A stretch of DNA of 64,000 bases from Oegoconia quadripuncta (taxonomy: Eukaryota > Arthropoda > Insecta > Lepidoptera > Autostichidae). The translations under genes and the position numbers were made by a program. The notes below the pieces were generated by a model. It did no database searches, was not told the DNA's origin, and saw only the letters and a list, made by a program, of their open reading frames with translations. Position 1 is the stretch's first letter. Every line of letters begins with the position of its first letter. Shown here piece by piece: positions 1 to 8,281 of this stretch. The stretch covers positions 25,221,578 to 25,285,577 of the forward strand of contig OX438744.1 of assembly GCA_949316235.1 (NCBI GenBank). The letters are read 5' to 3'.

Positions 1-27
1 ACCCTTTTTTTTGTGTGAGAATTTTAA

Positions 28-443
28 TATCTTGACCTCTTGGAGTTTTTTTTCTTCGTTAATCATATTATGTACCAATTCCTGCGATTTTCAAAGATAT
101 ATCCAATTTTTTTTTCATTCGGAAAATTGAATATTATTTCAAGGTTTCACATGAAATATTTTTTAATTTCTGGGCTAAATCACATAATAAAAAAAATTGA
201 ACAGAGCTCTTTTCATGTGCTTCCCATAATCATTTCTTAGATTCGCTGAAACTTTTATAAAGCGGTTACTTTTAAAAATTAACGCTGCCTATACTTAACT
301 AAATGTTATCCGATAATACACACAAAGTTTAGCTAAATTTGTATTTACCGTTCCCAAAAAAAATCAAATATGTTTGTATGGAGAAAACAGTTTTAATGAA
401 ATTCTTCATACAAAACGCCAATTTCATAGGTAAGGACCTAATA
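28..443 (-). mobile_element. MITE-M copy 1 (full length, decayed left end)
   Basis: This is a non-autonomous DNA element of about 420 bp. The family is defined by comparison with copies at 11720-12146 and 51087-51524. Its ends are inverted repeats: one end reads TTAGGTCCTTACCTATGAAA and the other, on the opposite strand, TTGGGTCTTTACCTATGAAA. TA flanks both ends in the better copies, which is the Tc1/mariner target signature. Here the right end (TAAGGACCTAATA) is well kept and the left end is mutated. The short 66-aa ORF inside it (40-240) is not a gene. Confidence 0.8.
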
Positions 444-1129
444 TACACATACAACGTTACTTAATTATAAGTTGTAACCGTTGTACTTAATATCCATATT
501 CAGCTTTTTGAAGTACATCCTAATGAGGAATGTCCAGATGATGTTTTCATCACGAGATGGGCGTGCCAGGAGTGCCCACCCTGACGCAACGGAGTGTGGT
601 CATCAAACCGGTCCCAGTGGCACCTCCGAATAGTTTGCGAAACGTTTTCGCTTTCGATCGGTCCCTCACTGGTTTTGGGTTCCGTGAAAGCACTTCAATA
701 AAATACTAGTTGCAGACAAATAGTTTATCTTGAATTTTTGTGTAAATTAAAATGGACGAATGACCTAAGGAACTATAAAACTTGATTTCACTTTTTTGGT
801 CGGGTCAAATAACTTAATTTTTTTGAACATTACTTTAGATTATTTATTTTTTTGACATTATTATGTTTAGTCTTATTATATTATTATATGCCTACATTCA
901 CATTTAGATAATATTATTATAAATTAACATTATAGCAAACTACTTAATTAACTATTTCATTTTTATAGCAAGATTGAAATTAAAGGTTTTTTTATATTTT
1001 TTTTTTGTTAGCATACATACAGCCATTATCATAAAAATAATTGATACATAATTTATGGAAGAAGCTATTCTGCCAGAAAAGAACCGATGAAGGAAACTCT
1101 ACGTTGTAAACGAGAGCAAAGATAATTTA
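444..1129. other. AT-rich stretch without recognisable gene
   Basis: No coding region or RNA gene is seen. Positions 1040-1125 resemble 22758-22840 (shared words such as CAGAAAAG followed by a GACGAAAC-like stretch), so this part is an old dispersed repeat. Confidence 0.5.
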
Positions 1130-1267
1130 AAAAAAGTGACCAAAGAAAGAGTAAAAATTCAATACAATATAATACAATACAATACCATACAAATACTTAA
1201 AAAAGTGACCAAAGAAAGAGTAAAAATATAATGCAATGCAACGCAATACAAATACAATACAAATACT
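1130..1267. repeat. Two-unit tandem repeat, 69-bp period
   Basis: The word GTGACCAAAGAAAGAGTAAA occurs at about 1136 and again at about 1205. Each occurrence is followed by a run of ATACA/AATACA pentanucleotides. It looks like a local duplication next to a pentanucleotide microsatellite. Confidence 0.75.
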
Positions 1268-1296
1268 CTAAAGAGTTATTATTAATATATTAAATA

Positions 1297-1322
1297 ATTT
1301 TGCGCAATTAATTGCGCAAAAT
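1297..1322. repeat. 26-bp perfect palindrome
   Basis: The 26 bases are identical to their own reverse complement, centred on AATT with TGCGCA words on both sides. No loop separates the arms. No known operator is recognised. Confidence 0.85.
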
Positions 1323-1684
1323 ATAATATCATTGAAGATTTCTGGATTCATCCAAGAAAAATTCAAATACAAATGAAGAACATCGAACATTTATTCTTTA
1401 TTCCTTCAAAACAGTTGACGGAACCACTAAATATTTTATGAAACGTTCTTGGCAGAATTTTTATTACGCGAACCGCGATCGTTATCGCCAATGTAAGGTG
1501 CAACGGTATAGTGCGTATACACGTGTCCATTTGTACATGTTCAGGTACTTGTTTTAGTCAATGGGCTATAAAATGTATATCTCGAAGGATTTTATTACAA
1601 CTAATGTTATTAGTGTGTTACAAGGTAACACCTATTTTATAACTTTTTTATTTACATTTTAGATTTTATAACTTAACCTATACC

Positions 1685-1812
1685 TGAGAATATTATTAAT
1701 CTAACCAAAAAACAATTTACTGATCATATCAAAATAACATTAGCAAAAACGGTGATTATAAAATTTGTGACTACCTGAATGACAAACTTCAACCAGCTCC
1801 CAAAAATTATAA
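1685..1812 (+). mobile_element. LINE-L C-terminal fragment
   Basis: The translation keeps the tail signature LAKTGDYKICDYLNDK, matching the LINE-L reverse-transcriptase tails elsewhere in the window (for example 48202-48453). It is closest to the unit of the tandem array at 32788-33606, sharing CCTGAGAATAT followed by ATTAATCTAACC. It is truncated on both sides and is a pseudogene. Confidence 0.6.
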
Positions 1813-1983
1813 TATTATTTGTGTAGGGTACATGCCATTTAAATAAAGGACGACAATGATCATGTGGGTATGACTTCCATTTTCCGAATAGACAGACAGA
1901 TAAATGCAATAAGCTTTATTATAATTTCCAGTAGGTTTATGTTGACATTCAACAAATGATATCAAGTATGTTACGTTGAAATG

Positions 1984-2311
1984 CCGCCTCCGTGGCTCAA
2001 TGTAAACAACATTGGGTTTACGATTCGGAGGTCGCGGGTTCGATCCCCAGCGGGGTACATGTTTAAGTACTCGGTTTGGTTGGTGGTAGGGCATTTTAAA
2101 TGTCCGCCTGGCTAGCTACCACCATCTTATCTAAATCTGCCGCAAAGCAGCAATGTTAATAGCATTGTTGTGTTCCGGTTGTCAGAGATAAGATAGGCAG
2201 TCTCCCAAATGTGTTGGGGTTTCCGGGTCAGTACGTTTCCACCTTCGACCTCATCTTTACTTAACATCAGTTGTGATTAGGTCAAGTGCTAACCTGTTGT
2301 GGATAAAAAAA
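1984..2311 (+). mobile_element. SINE-A, full-length copy
   Basis: SINE-A is a tRNA-headed retroposon of about 330 bp. Seen here are an A-box-like GTGGCTCAATGT, a B box GGTTCGATCC about 50 bp later, a conserved body with TCTAAATCTGCCGCCAAGCA, and a 3' end GTGATTGAGGTCAAGT-like followed by an A-rich tail. Transcription would be by RNA polymerase III from the two internal boxes. It has no protein-coding capacity; the 95-aa ORF on the opposite strand recurs in other SINE-A copies and is a shadow. Sixteen other full or partial copies lie in this window. Confidence 0.9.
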
Positions 2312-2767
2312 ATGCTTGATTTTGGAATTCATAATTAAATGGGCCAAATAAAAGATTCCCATTCTTAAAATAATCGTGGTATTCCGTTTACCCATAGAAA
2401 GAGACAGCACGCAATAACAAGAGAGAGCGCTAAAAGTTCATAATCACCTTGATTAACATTTGCGCAAATTTTTTGAATATTTAAACAATTCACCGAAAAG
2501 GCTTTCATTTACTTTCGAAAAATAATATCTACCTATATGTAATTAATCGGCAACACTGACAGGTGGACAGGCGCGCGCAGCGTACGAAAGTGAAATGATC
2601 TACGGACCGGTCGTCGACCCCACAGATAAATATAGTAGGATAATGGTTATTTCACTAGAAATCGTTGGTCACTGTTGATTTGCATTTGCTATAGTTTGTA
2701 TAAAATTTTATTATTTAATCAATTATAGTTTAAATTGACATTTTAAGTACCTATTTAAAAATCAAAA
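2312..2767. other. Unassigned stretch
   Basis: No gene or repeat family is recognised. There is a short purine-rich patch at 2400-2430 and a GC-rich patch (GGCGCGCGCAGCG) at 2569-2581. Confidence 0.4.
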
Positions 2768-2885
2768 ACGTGACAGCATATTTCGTATTTTGCGGACGCC
2801 ATGTTGCATATTTTACCATAAAATGTATCCTATAAAACTTCGGGGATCAAGACGAATCTAAGGACACCATGCACTTCGAAATCGG
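2768..2885 (+). repeat. Repeat E copy 1
   Basis: This is a dispersed repeat of about 120 bp with the core words TTTGCGGACGCCATGTTG and CAAGACGAATCTAA. Other copies are at 22850-22970 and 42980-43090, and a fourth is split by MITE-M at 11668-12205. The class is unknown. Confidence 0.75.
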
Positions 2886-2892
2886 TCAAGCC

Positions 2893-3106
2893 GTTTAGGA
2901 ACAGTGGATCACTATCCATCGGCGACTACCTTGTCAGCGAATCCCGCGAGGGATAAATATTTGTGTAATGAATGAATATGAACATTTATTCCCGACACAT
3001 GGATGTACACAATATTTATATATGTTTAAAAAAAAAAAAAAAATAGCACAAGCTTTGCTTAGTTTGGGACAAGATGATTGGTGTAAAAATGTCCGAAATA
3101 TTTATA
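2893..3106 (+). mobile_element. SINE-C copy 1, decayed
   Basis: SINE-C has a tRNA-like head whose intact form, at 63103-63347, contains GATTGGTGTAGTGG and the B box GGTTCGAATCCCGCG. This copy has a degraded head (AATCCCGCGAGGGATAAAT), the body word ACATTTATTCC, a long internal A run at 3030-3044, and the 3' part AGCTTTGCTTAGTTTGGG. Its tail abuts MITE-M copy 2. Confidence 0.7.
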
Positions 3107-3111
3107 TATTA

Positions 3112-3700
3112 TATTAGGTTTTTACCTGTGAAATTGAACATTTTTTTCTTCGTTAATCATAATGTACCAACTCCTACGATTCTATAGCTATTTCCAAATT
3201 TGTTTTTTATTTGGAAAATAGAATATATTTTCAAGATTTCACATGAAATTTTTTTCAATATCTGAGCTAAATCACATAATAAAAAAAACTTGAACACAGC
3301 TCTTATCTTAATATCTTAATATCTTTATTGTACACAAAATTATTACAGAAATATGCATTGTATATAAAATGTACAAAGGCGAGCTTAACTCCGATAGAGT
3401 TTTCTACCAGCAAACCTTAGAGATACATAGTGTTTATTAGATTGGGCAGAAAATAGTGTACACAACAATTGAAAATTATATGGGAAATTATAGATTCTTA
3501 GATTCGCAGAAACTTTTATAAAGCGCTTTTAAAAATTAACGCTGCCTATATTTAACTTAATGTTATCCGATAATACACACAAAGTTTAGCTAAATTTGGA
3601 TTTGCCGTTCCCAAAAAAAATTCAAAAATGTTTGTATGGAGAAAACAGTCGTAATGAAATTCATCATACAAAACGCCAATTTCATAGGTAAGGTTAATAC
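3112..3700 (-). mobile_element. MITE-M copy 2, interrupted
   Basis: The outer parts match the MITE-M consensus in minus orientation. At about 3304 the sequence breaks off after GAACACAGCTCTT and resumes near 3493 with CTTAGATTCGCAGAAAC. In intact copies these sites are about 25 bp apart. The intervening segment is a separate retroposon (next entry). Confidence 0.75.
3305..3492 (-). mobile_element. Retroposon 3' end (family G) inside MITE-M
   Basis: On the minus strand this ends in an AATAAAGATATT-like signal. It shares TCTTTATTG, ATGTACAAAGG and a CTTACAGCAACCT-like word with the 118-bp insert at 51963-52080. It interrupts MITE-M, so it is younger than that element. ATCTTAATATC is repeated at its left edge. 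The class is uncertain: it could be a SINE or a truncated LINE 3' end. Confidence 0.6.
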
Positions 3701-4130
3701 ATACACACGTACATACATTCGAAAAACATTACCGTCCTTCTTTGGGCAGTCGGCTAACAATAAAATGACAGTAAAATCATTTGTTATAAAAACAATCACT
3801 GGTTATCGTCAGTCTTTAATGTTTTGTGCCAAAAATGGCAAAATATGCTGGTAATTACACCTATTAGGTATCTTGGTTACACATTACATACCTGTTTATG
3901 GGTGTTATTAAGACGTACAGTTTAATTGCTTAGATTGTAAATTCAATTAATTTTACAAGTGTGAGGTGTTTGCGACATTTATACAACACGAAGATGTTCT
4001 TACGAAAATCGTAGATAAAGTTTAGAATTTTAATGAGATGACAGTAATTACCTCCAATTTGATGATATATGAACGTTGCCGACATAACAGAGTGGCCCCA
4101 TTTGGTAAATTAAGATGGTTTATTCCGTCC
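3701..4130. other. Unassigned stretch with a short dispersed word
   Basis: Positions 3712-3770 (AACATTACCGTCCTTCTTTG region) match 23024-23060, so this is part of an old dispersed repeat. The 72-aa ORF at 3636-3854 begins inside MITE-M and is not considered a gene. Nothing else is recognised. Confidence 0.45.
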
Positions 4131-4131
4131 A

Positions 4132-4275
4132 GCCGTCAATCAATCAAGTACACTTTATTGCATAAAAATTCTACAAGACACTTCATAAATATAGCTTCAA
4201 AAAAATAATTGTACAACCACTATTAAGCGATTTCTACCAGACAACCTTTGGGTAGAGAAAAAAGTAGAACGGGAT
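4132..4275 (-). mobile_element. Family F retroposon 3' end
   Basis: In minus orientation it ends in an AATAAAGTGTA signal. It contains the conserved block CAACCTTTGGGTA, shared with the copy at 14525-14735. It is a truncated, unassigned SINE or LINE end. Confidence 0.6.
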
Positions 4276-4560
4276 AAAAGCAAGTAGGTTGTGCGTCAAT
4301 GATTTAAAAAAATATATAAAATATAAATATATAAAATAATAGATACTAAATAATAGATATAAACATACATACGTTAGATATGAACATCAACTTACATACA
4401 ATGATAGTGTAAAATATACCTACACATATAGTGATAAATTATTATATATACATATACAATATACATATATATATACCAAACAAAGAAAATAATGGATAAG
4501 ATTATCAAAGATTATCAAAGCTCATAACCACGAATATGGCAACAGTCCAGACGCTAGAAA
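4276..4560. repeat. Very AT-rich low-complexity stretch
   Basis: It is made of ATA-rich words, several starting ATACATA or ATAAATA, with no coding potential. It probably grew from the tails of the flanking family F copies. Confidence 0.6.
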
Positions 4561-4564
4561 ACGT

Positions 4565-4680
4565 GCTTTGACTTGTGCTCTCAAATTGTACATTCTATTT
4601 TTACTACTTTTCTGAAACTGTATTTTCTTATCTGTTGTGCAATAAAGTGTATTTGTATTGTATTGTAAATGATGATAGTG
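4565..4680 (+). mobile_element. Family F retroposon 3' end
   Basis: It contains AAATTGTACATTCTATTTTT, TTCTGAAACTGTATTTTCTT, then AATAAAGTGTATTTGTATTG and a TATTG-repeat tail. The same block is at 34716-34815 and 52375-52470, and inverted at 14525-14735. It is a polyadenylation-like end followed by pentanucleotide repeats. Confidence 0.7.
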
Positions 4681-4919
4681 GACGACGTATAGATTCGGGA
4701 AGGGCTCGGGAACGATTGCCTGTAGAGTATAAGATTTGCTATAGTATTTGAACGTATTGGGGGAAACATAAAGCCGATGGTTATCGGACGAACGAAGGGG
4801 GAGACTGTCATTCATTAAATTAAGATTTATTTTTAAATTCTGAATAAATCAAACAAAATCGCTATGGTCTGCACTCGAAAGTCTAAAACCTAACTATAAT
4901 TAATAGCTAATAATATAAT

Positions 4920-4982
4920 AAAGTAGTATGTCAGGATCGTTGCTATTAATTTCCAGTTGCAACGATCCTGACATACTACTTT
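4920..4982. repeat. Perfect 24-bp fold-back hairpin
   Basis: Arms 4920-4943 and 4959-4982 are exact reverse complements with a 15-nt spacer. The right arm is part of an RTE-like LINE tail read on the minus strand (next entry). The left arm is an inverted copy of the same bases. Confidence 0.9.
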
Positions 4983-5040
4983 TGCTTCTTCAACTCTCAT
5001 CAAATGCTTCATACATGCTCGTCGGTTAATGGTTGACCGC
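4944..5040 (-). mobile_element. RTE-like LINE C-terminal fragment
   Basis: The minus-strand translation reads RRACMKHLMRVEEAKVVCQD. This matches the tail at 26290-26420 (RRASMNNLMRVKEAEEVCQD), a motif known from the C-terminus of insect endonuclease-reverse transcriptase LINEs. It is a truncated pseudogene. Confidence 0.7.
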
Positions 5041-5454
5041 ACCTGACCTTTTGTGAGTACGTCATGCAGGAAATCCCACTAAAAATGTTTGTAGTCAGAG
5101 ATCGTATTTACTACAATTAAAAGGTCTTTAAAATGATTCCTATTAAAACTGCTTCGTAATTTATTTAACGCGAACTAATCACAAAACCTCTCGGTATTCG
5201 TGTCTGCATGTCACGACGGTTGAACACCGAGCCAGTCATTACACGCTTCGATGTGTCGTCGAAATTACGACTTCTGTACATGACAACCAAAACGCGACAA
5301 AACTCTGTAACAAGATACTCAACTTTGTAAGATAAATTGGAAATTACCATACCTAATTAAAAAAAAAGCAGACTGTGATGGATAAGAAGCTCTCCACACG
5401 TCTGCTGCATCAACAACAGCCTTACAAGTCTCTACTGTTGAAGCACAGGATCCT
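5041..5454. other. Unassigned stretch
   Basis: No supported gene. The 61-aa ORF on the minus strand (5165-5350) has no recognised motif and no paralogue in the window. Confidence 0.4.
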
Positions 5455-5780
5455 CTGTCTGGGATAGGGTATGGGCCATAATCCACCACGCGGGCCCAGA
5501 GCGGATTGGTGACTTTGTGTCAGAGGGTCAACCTTCCCATGGCCCCATCAACCATCATGGTTATACGGGCCGAATCGATGAGAGGTGCGTCCGGTACTGC
5601 TCGGGGCTCATTCCCGGTATCACACTTCTTGACTCTCGACAATTTTTTTAAGTTCTCTGTCCTTGTCCCTATGGCCAATTCTCCCCTTTCTGGGGCTTGA
5701 CTTTACTGTAGCGGCTTGCTCATCCGGCTGCCAGATCAATCTCCGGTCGTGTCCCATGTGTCAGAGGGTCAGTGTTTTTA
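5455..5780 (-). repeat. Decayed RTE-like repeat and GC-richer segment
   Basis: GGGCCATAATCCACCACGCG at 5473-5492 matches the RTE-like 3' UTR seen at 55440-55480 and, inverted, at 35940-35970. GTGTCAGAGGGTCA occurs twice, at 5517-5530 and 5758-5771. The 64-aa ORF at 5506-5700 is unrecognised. Confidence 0.5.
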
Positions 5781-5984
5781 AGCCGCTCCTGTAGGCCACC
5801 AACTTGGCTTAACAACTGCCTTCAAGTGAAAACAACCGGGACGGACTATTTAACGTGCCCTGCGAAGCATGGAAACACACTGACGGCGCCCGACGTTGCT
5901 TACCCTCGCTAATCGAAAACGCGTCGCTATTCGCTAACTATTTCATCACTTAGAGAAATTCTTCCGGAAAATTAATTGCACCCG

Positions 5985-6011
5985 TGCGAAGACCGGGCGG
6001 GTCGCTAGTAT
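5985..6011 (+). repeat. End of repeat J
   Basis: GCACCCGTGCGAAGACCGGGCGGGT followed by CGCTAGTATAA resembles the end of a dispersed lepidopteran repeat whose other end is at 35668 and 42575. The assignment of this short piece is tentative. Confidence 0.45.
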
Positions 6012-6570
6012 AATAATAAATAAATATTTCAGACACTTGCACCAATAATCTAGTCCCAAACTAAGCAGAGCTTGTACTATGGATACTAGATAACGGATAA
6101 ACATACATAAATATTAAATACACATTCATGACTCAGGAATATTTTTTTTTTTATGCACGACGGGTTCGTACTTGACCTCAATCACACCTGATGTTAAGTG
6201 AAGATGAGGTCAAAGGTGGAAGCGTACTGACCCGGAAACCCCAATACATTTGGGGGACTGGCTATCTTATCTCTGACAACCGGAACACAACAATGTCATT
6301 AACATTGCTGCTTGGCGGCAGATTTAGATAAGATGGTGGTAGCTAGCCAGGCGGACATTTAAAATGCCCTACCACCAACCAAACCGTGTACTTAAACATG
6401 TACCCCGCTGGGGATCGAACCCGCGACCTCCGAATCGTAAACCCAATGTCGTTTGCATTGAGCCACGGAGGCGGTCAAATATATTCATGTTCATATTCAT
6501 CGCACAAACATTTAACCGTCGCGGGATTCGAACCCGCAACCGTTCCACTACACCAATCGGTCGTCAACAA
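6012..6570 (-). mobile_element. SINE-C copy 2, split by a SINE-A
   Basis: The tail half (6012-6141) and the tRNA-like head (6475-6570, with CGGGATTCGAACCCGCAACC and CTACACCAATCGGTCGTC) are contiguous in the intact SINE-C at 63103-63347. Here they are separated by a SINE-A in the same orientation. This SINE-C therefore predates that SINE-A. Confidence 0.85.
6142..6474 (-). mobile_element. SINE-A inside SINE-C
   Basis: Full-length SINE-A in minus orientation. It starts with its tail (poly-T then TTATGCACGACGGGTT) and ends with its head (GAGCCACGGAGGCGG). Short AATAT words flank it as a possible target-site duplication. The 130-aa ORF at 6364-6756 is a translation of the SINE head plus flank. 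Confidence 0.9.
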
Positions 6571-7056
6571 CGTATGATAATAGACATGAACCATTCAGCC
6601 TTATTCAGTCTTATTTGTTCCTTGCCCTTTCGCATCACAAATTGTAAAAATACTTATTTTAACATGGGACTGAAAAGAGCAAGTTTTGATAATGTTATTG
6701 TTATAACTCATTTTTCTATTTATTATAACAATATTTATAAAATCGAATTCTGCTAACCCCCCTTCTTGTCTTATGCCTCACTAGGCATTGGTCAAAATTT
6801 GGTTGTCGGCGATACAGTCCATTATCATTGAAGTTACACAATAAGGAGGCAGAACTAATATGAACACGGGTCCTGGGATCAACACGGAAGAAGCAGGGTC
6901 AAAGTACAAGTGATGACTGCTAATTACTTTATGTTTGTTTATTACACACGCCCAAAGCGGTCAAATTACTTTCACTCATTTCTAAATGTGGTTATGTACG
7001 CATATTTATTGCCTATTGTGCGCCTTCTCTCATACATACGCAATAGTAAGTAGGTA
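6571..7056. other. Unassigned stretch
   Basis: Nothing recognised beyond short AT-rich ORFs that start in the neighbouring SINE. Confidence 0.4.
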
Positions 7057-7345
7057 CCGCCCCCTCCGTGGCTCAATGTAAACAACATTGGGTTTACGAA
7101 TCGGAGGTCGCGGGTTCGATATGGTAGGGCATTTAAAATGTCCGCCTGGCTAGCTACCACCATCTTATCTAAATCTGCTGCCAAGCAGCAATGTTATAGC
7201 ATTGTTGTGTTTTGTCAGAGATAAGATAGCCAGTCCCCCAAATGTGTTGGGGTTTACGGGTCAATACGCTTCCACCTTCGACCTCGTCTTCACTTAACAT
7301 CAGGTGTGATTGTGGTCAAGTACGAACCCGTCGTGCATAAATAAA
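7057..7345 (+). mobile_element. SINE-A with internal deletion
   Basis: The head (CCTCCGTGGCTCAATGTA, B box GGTTCGAT) runs directly into ATGGTAGGGCATTTAAAATG. About 40 bp that other copies carry after the B box are missing. The body and tail are otherwise normal. Confidence 0.85.
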
Positions 7346-7547
7346 CAAAAAAACCACTACGGAACGCAGTTCAGCGGACATAATACATGCCATGAATTAG
7401 AAAAAAAGAACTTCATGTTCCTGACAAAGAAAGGGAAGCATCTAAAGTAAGCTGTCTAGTATGTTTATATACCTAAAACGCACACACGTACAGCATAGTA
7501 AGCCGATGGGCACACCCACGCGCAGGCCGGTGATTGAAATGCGTCTG

Positions 7548-7800
7548 GCGGGATTCGGAGGATTCCTATCATGCGAAATTTATTTGGAACTCATATTTTC
7601 TCCAAGTTTTCTTTATTTATTTAATTTAATGATGTAATTATGTGGAATAGGCTACTAACGCGACCGTCAAATGACACAATTAACGCTTAATTCCATTATA
7701 GTTTTGAAAAATTAAACTGCCAATGTCAATACCTTCTATTTCACTTAGCTAAACACCTATGCCCTATTTCCTTACATATTACGGTAAAAACTCGCCAGTA
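7548..7800 (+). repeat. Repeat P copy 1
   Basis: It shares TCCTATCATGCGAAATTTAT, TAATTATGTGGAATAGGCTA and ACGCGACCGTCAAATGACAC with 33608-33840. It is a dispersed repeat of about 240 bp and unknown class. Confidence 0.75.
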
Positions 7801-7821
7801 TAATAATAAAACTATTATATA

Positions 7822-7868
7822 AAATACTTTGGGCCTACATAATCAAATCATGTAGGCCCAAAGTATTT
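7822..7868. repeat. Perfect 19-bp hairpin
   Basis: Arms 7822-7840 (AAATACTTTGGGCCTACAT) and 7850-7868 are exact reverse complements with a 9-nt loop. It lies directly before the start of the LINE-N fragment. It could be a fold-back generated at the 5' truncation point of that LINE, or an unrelated hairpin. Confidence 0.9.
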
Positions 7869-7874
7869 ATGTGT

Positions 7875-8281
7875 TAGTATAATGGTTAGCTGGTGCTTGG
7901 GGCGCACCTTGGTATGGGACGTAACTTGTGCGGACACTGGCACCGTCCCATATACAAGGAACTGCGCAAAAAGCTATAACCGCGGCTGAACAAGCTCAAA
8001 GGAACAAGCGCCGTAAATATGCGTCAATCTCTATAAACCACGAGTTTATAGAGATAGCAGTGGAGACTTTGGGCCCGTGGTCTTCTGACACGAAACATTT
8101 TGTAAAGGATTTATCCGTTAGACTGGTCCATGCATCTGGAGATGTGAGAGCTGGTGCCTACTTTGCTCAGCAGCTGAGCTTATGCATTCAGCGGGGCAAT
8201 AGCGCTAGCGTACTAGGTACTATGTCTCACGGAAGCGAGTTGGACGGCGTATTTTTTCTATAAGATATACTACTCTGTGTA
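7875..8281 (+). pseudogene. LINE-N reverse transcriptase C-terminus (copy 1)
   Basis: The conserved tail spans a 111-aa ORF (7928-8263). It contains LAPSHIQGTAQKA, VETLGPWSSDTKHFVKDLS, DVRAGAYFAQQLSLCIQRGN and SASVLGTM. This pattern is known at the C-terminus of non-LTR retrotransposon reverse transcriptases; the clade is not assigned. Upstream, TLVWDVTCADT is readable in another frame, so one base is missing near 7937. The copy is 5' truncated close to 7875, just after a hairpin. Its 3' UTR is interrupted by the mariner and resumes after 9580. A second copy at 19500-19830 is 5' truncated but has an uninterrupted 3' UTR. Confidence 0.75.

Noticed and set aside
1807..2094. 95-aa minus ORF, with near-identical starts in ORFs at 6364-6756 and 50554-50754
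   Set aside because: All three are translations of the antisense strand of the SINE-A head; the shared N-terminus reflects the repeat, not a protein family.
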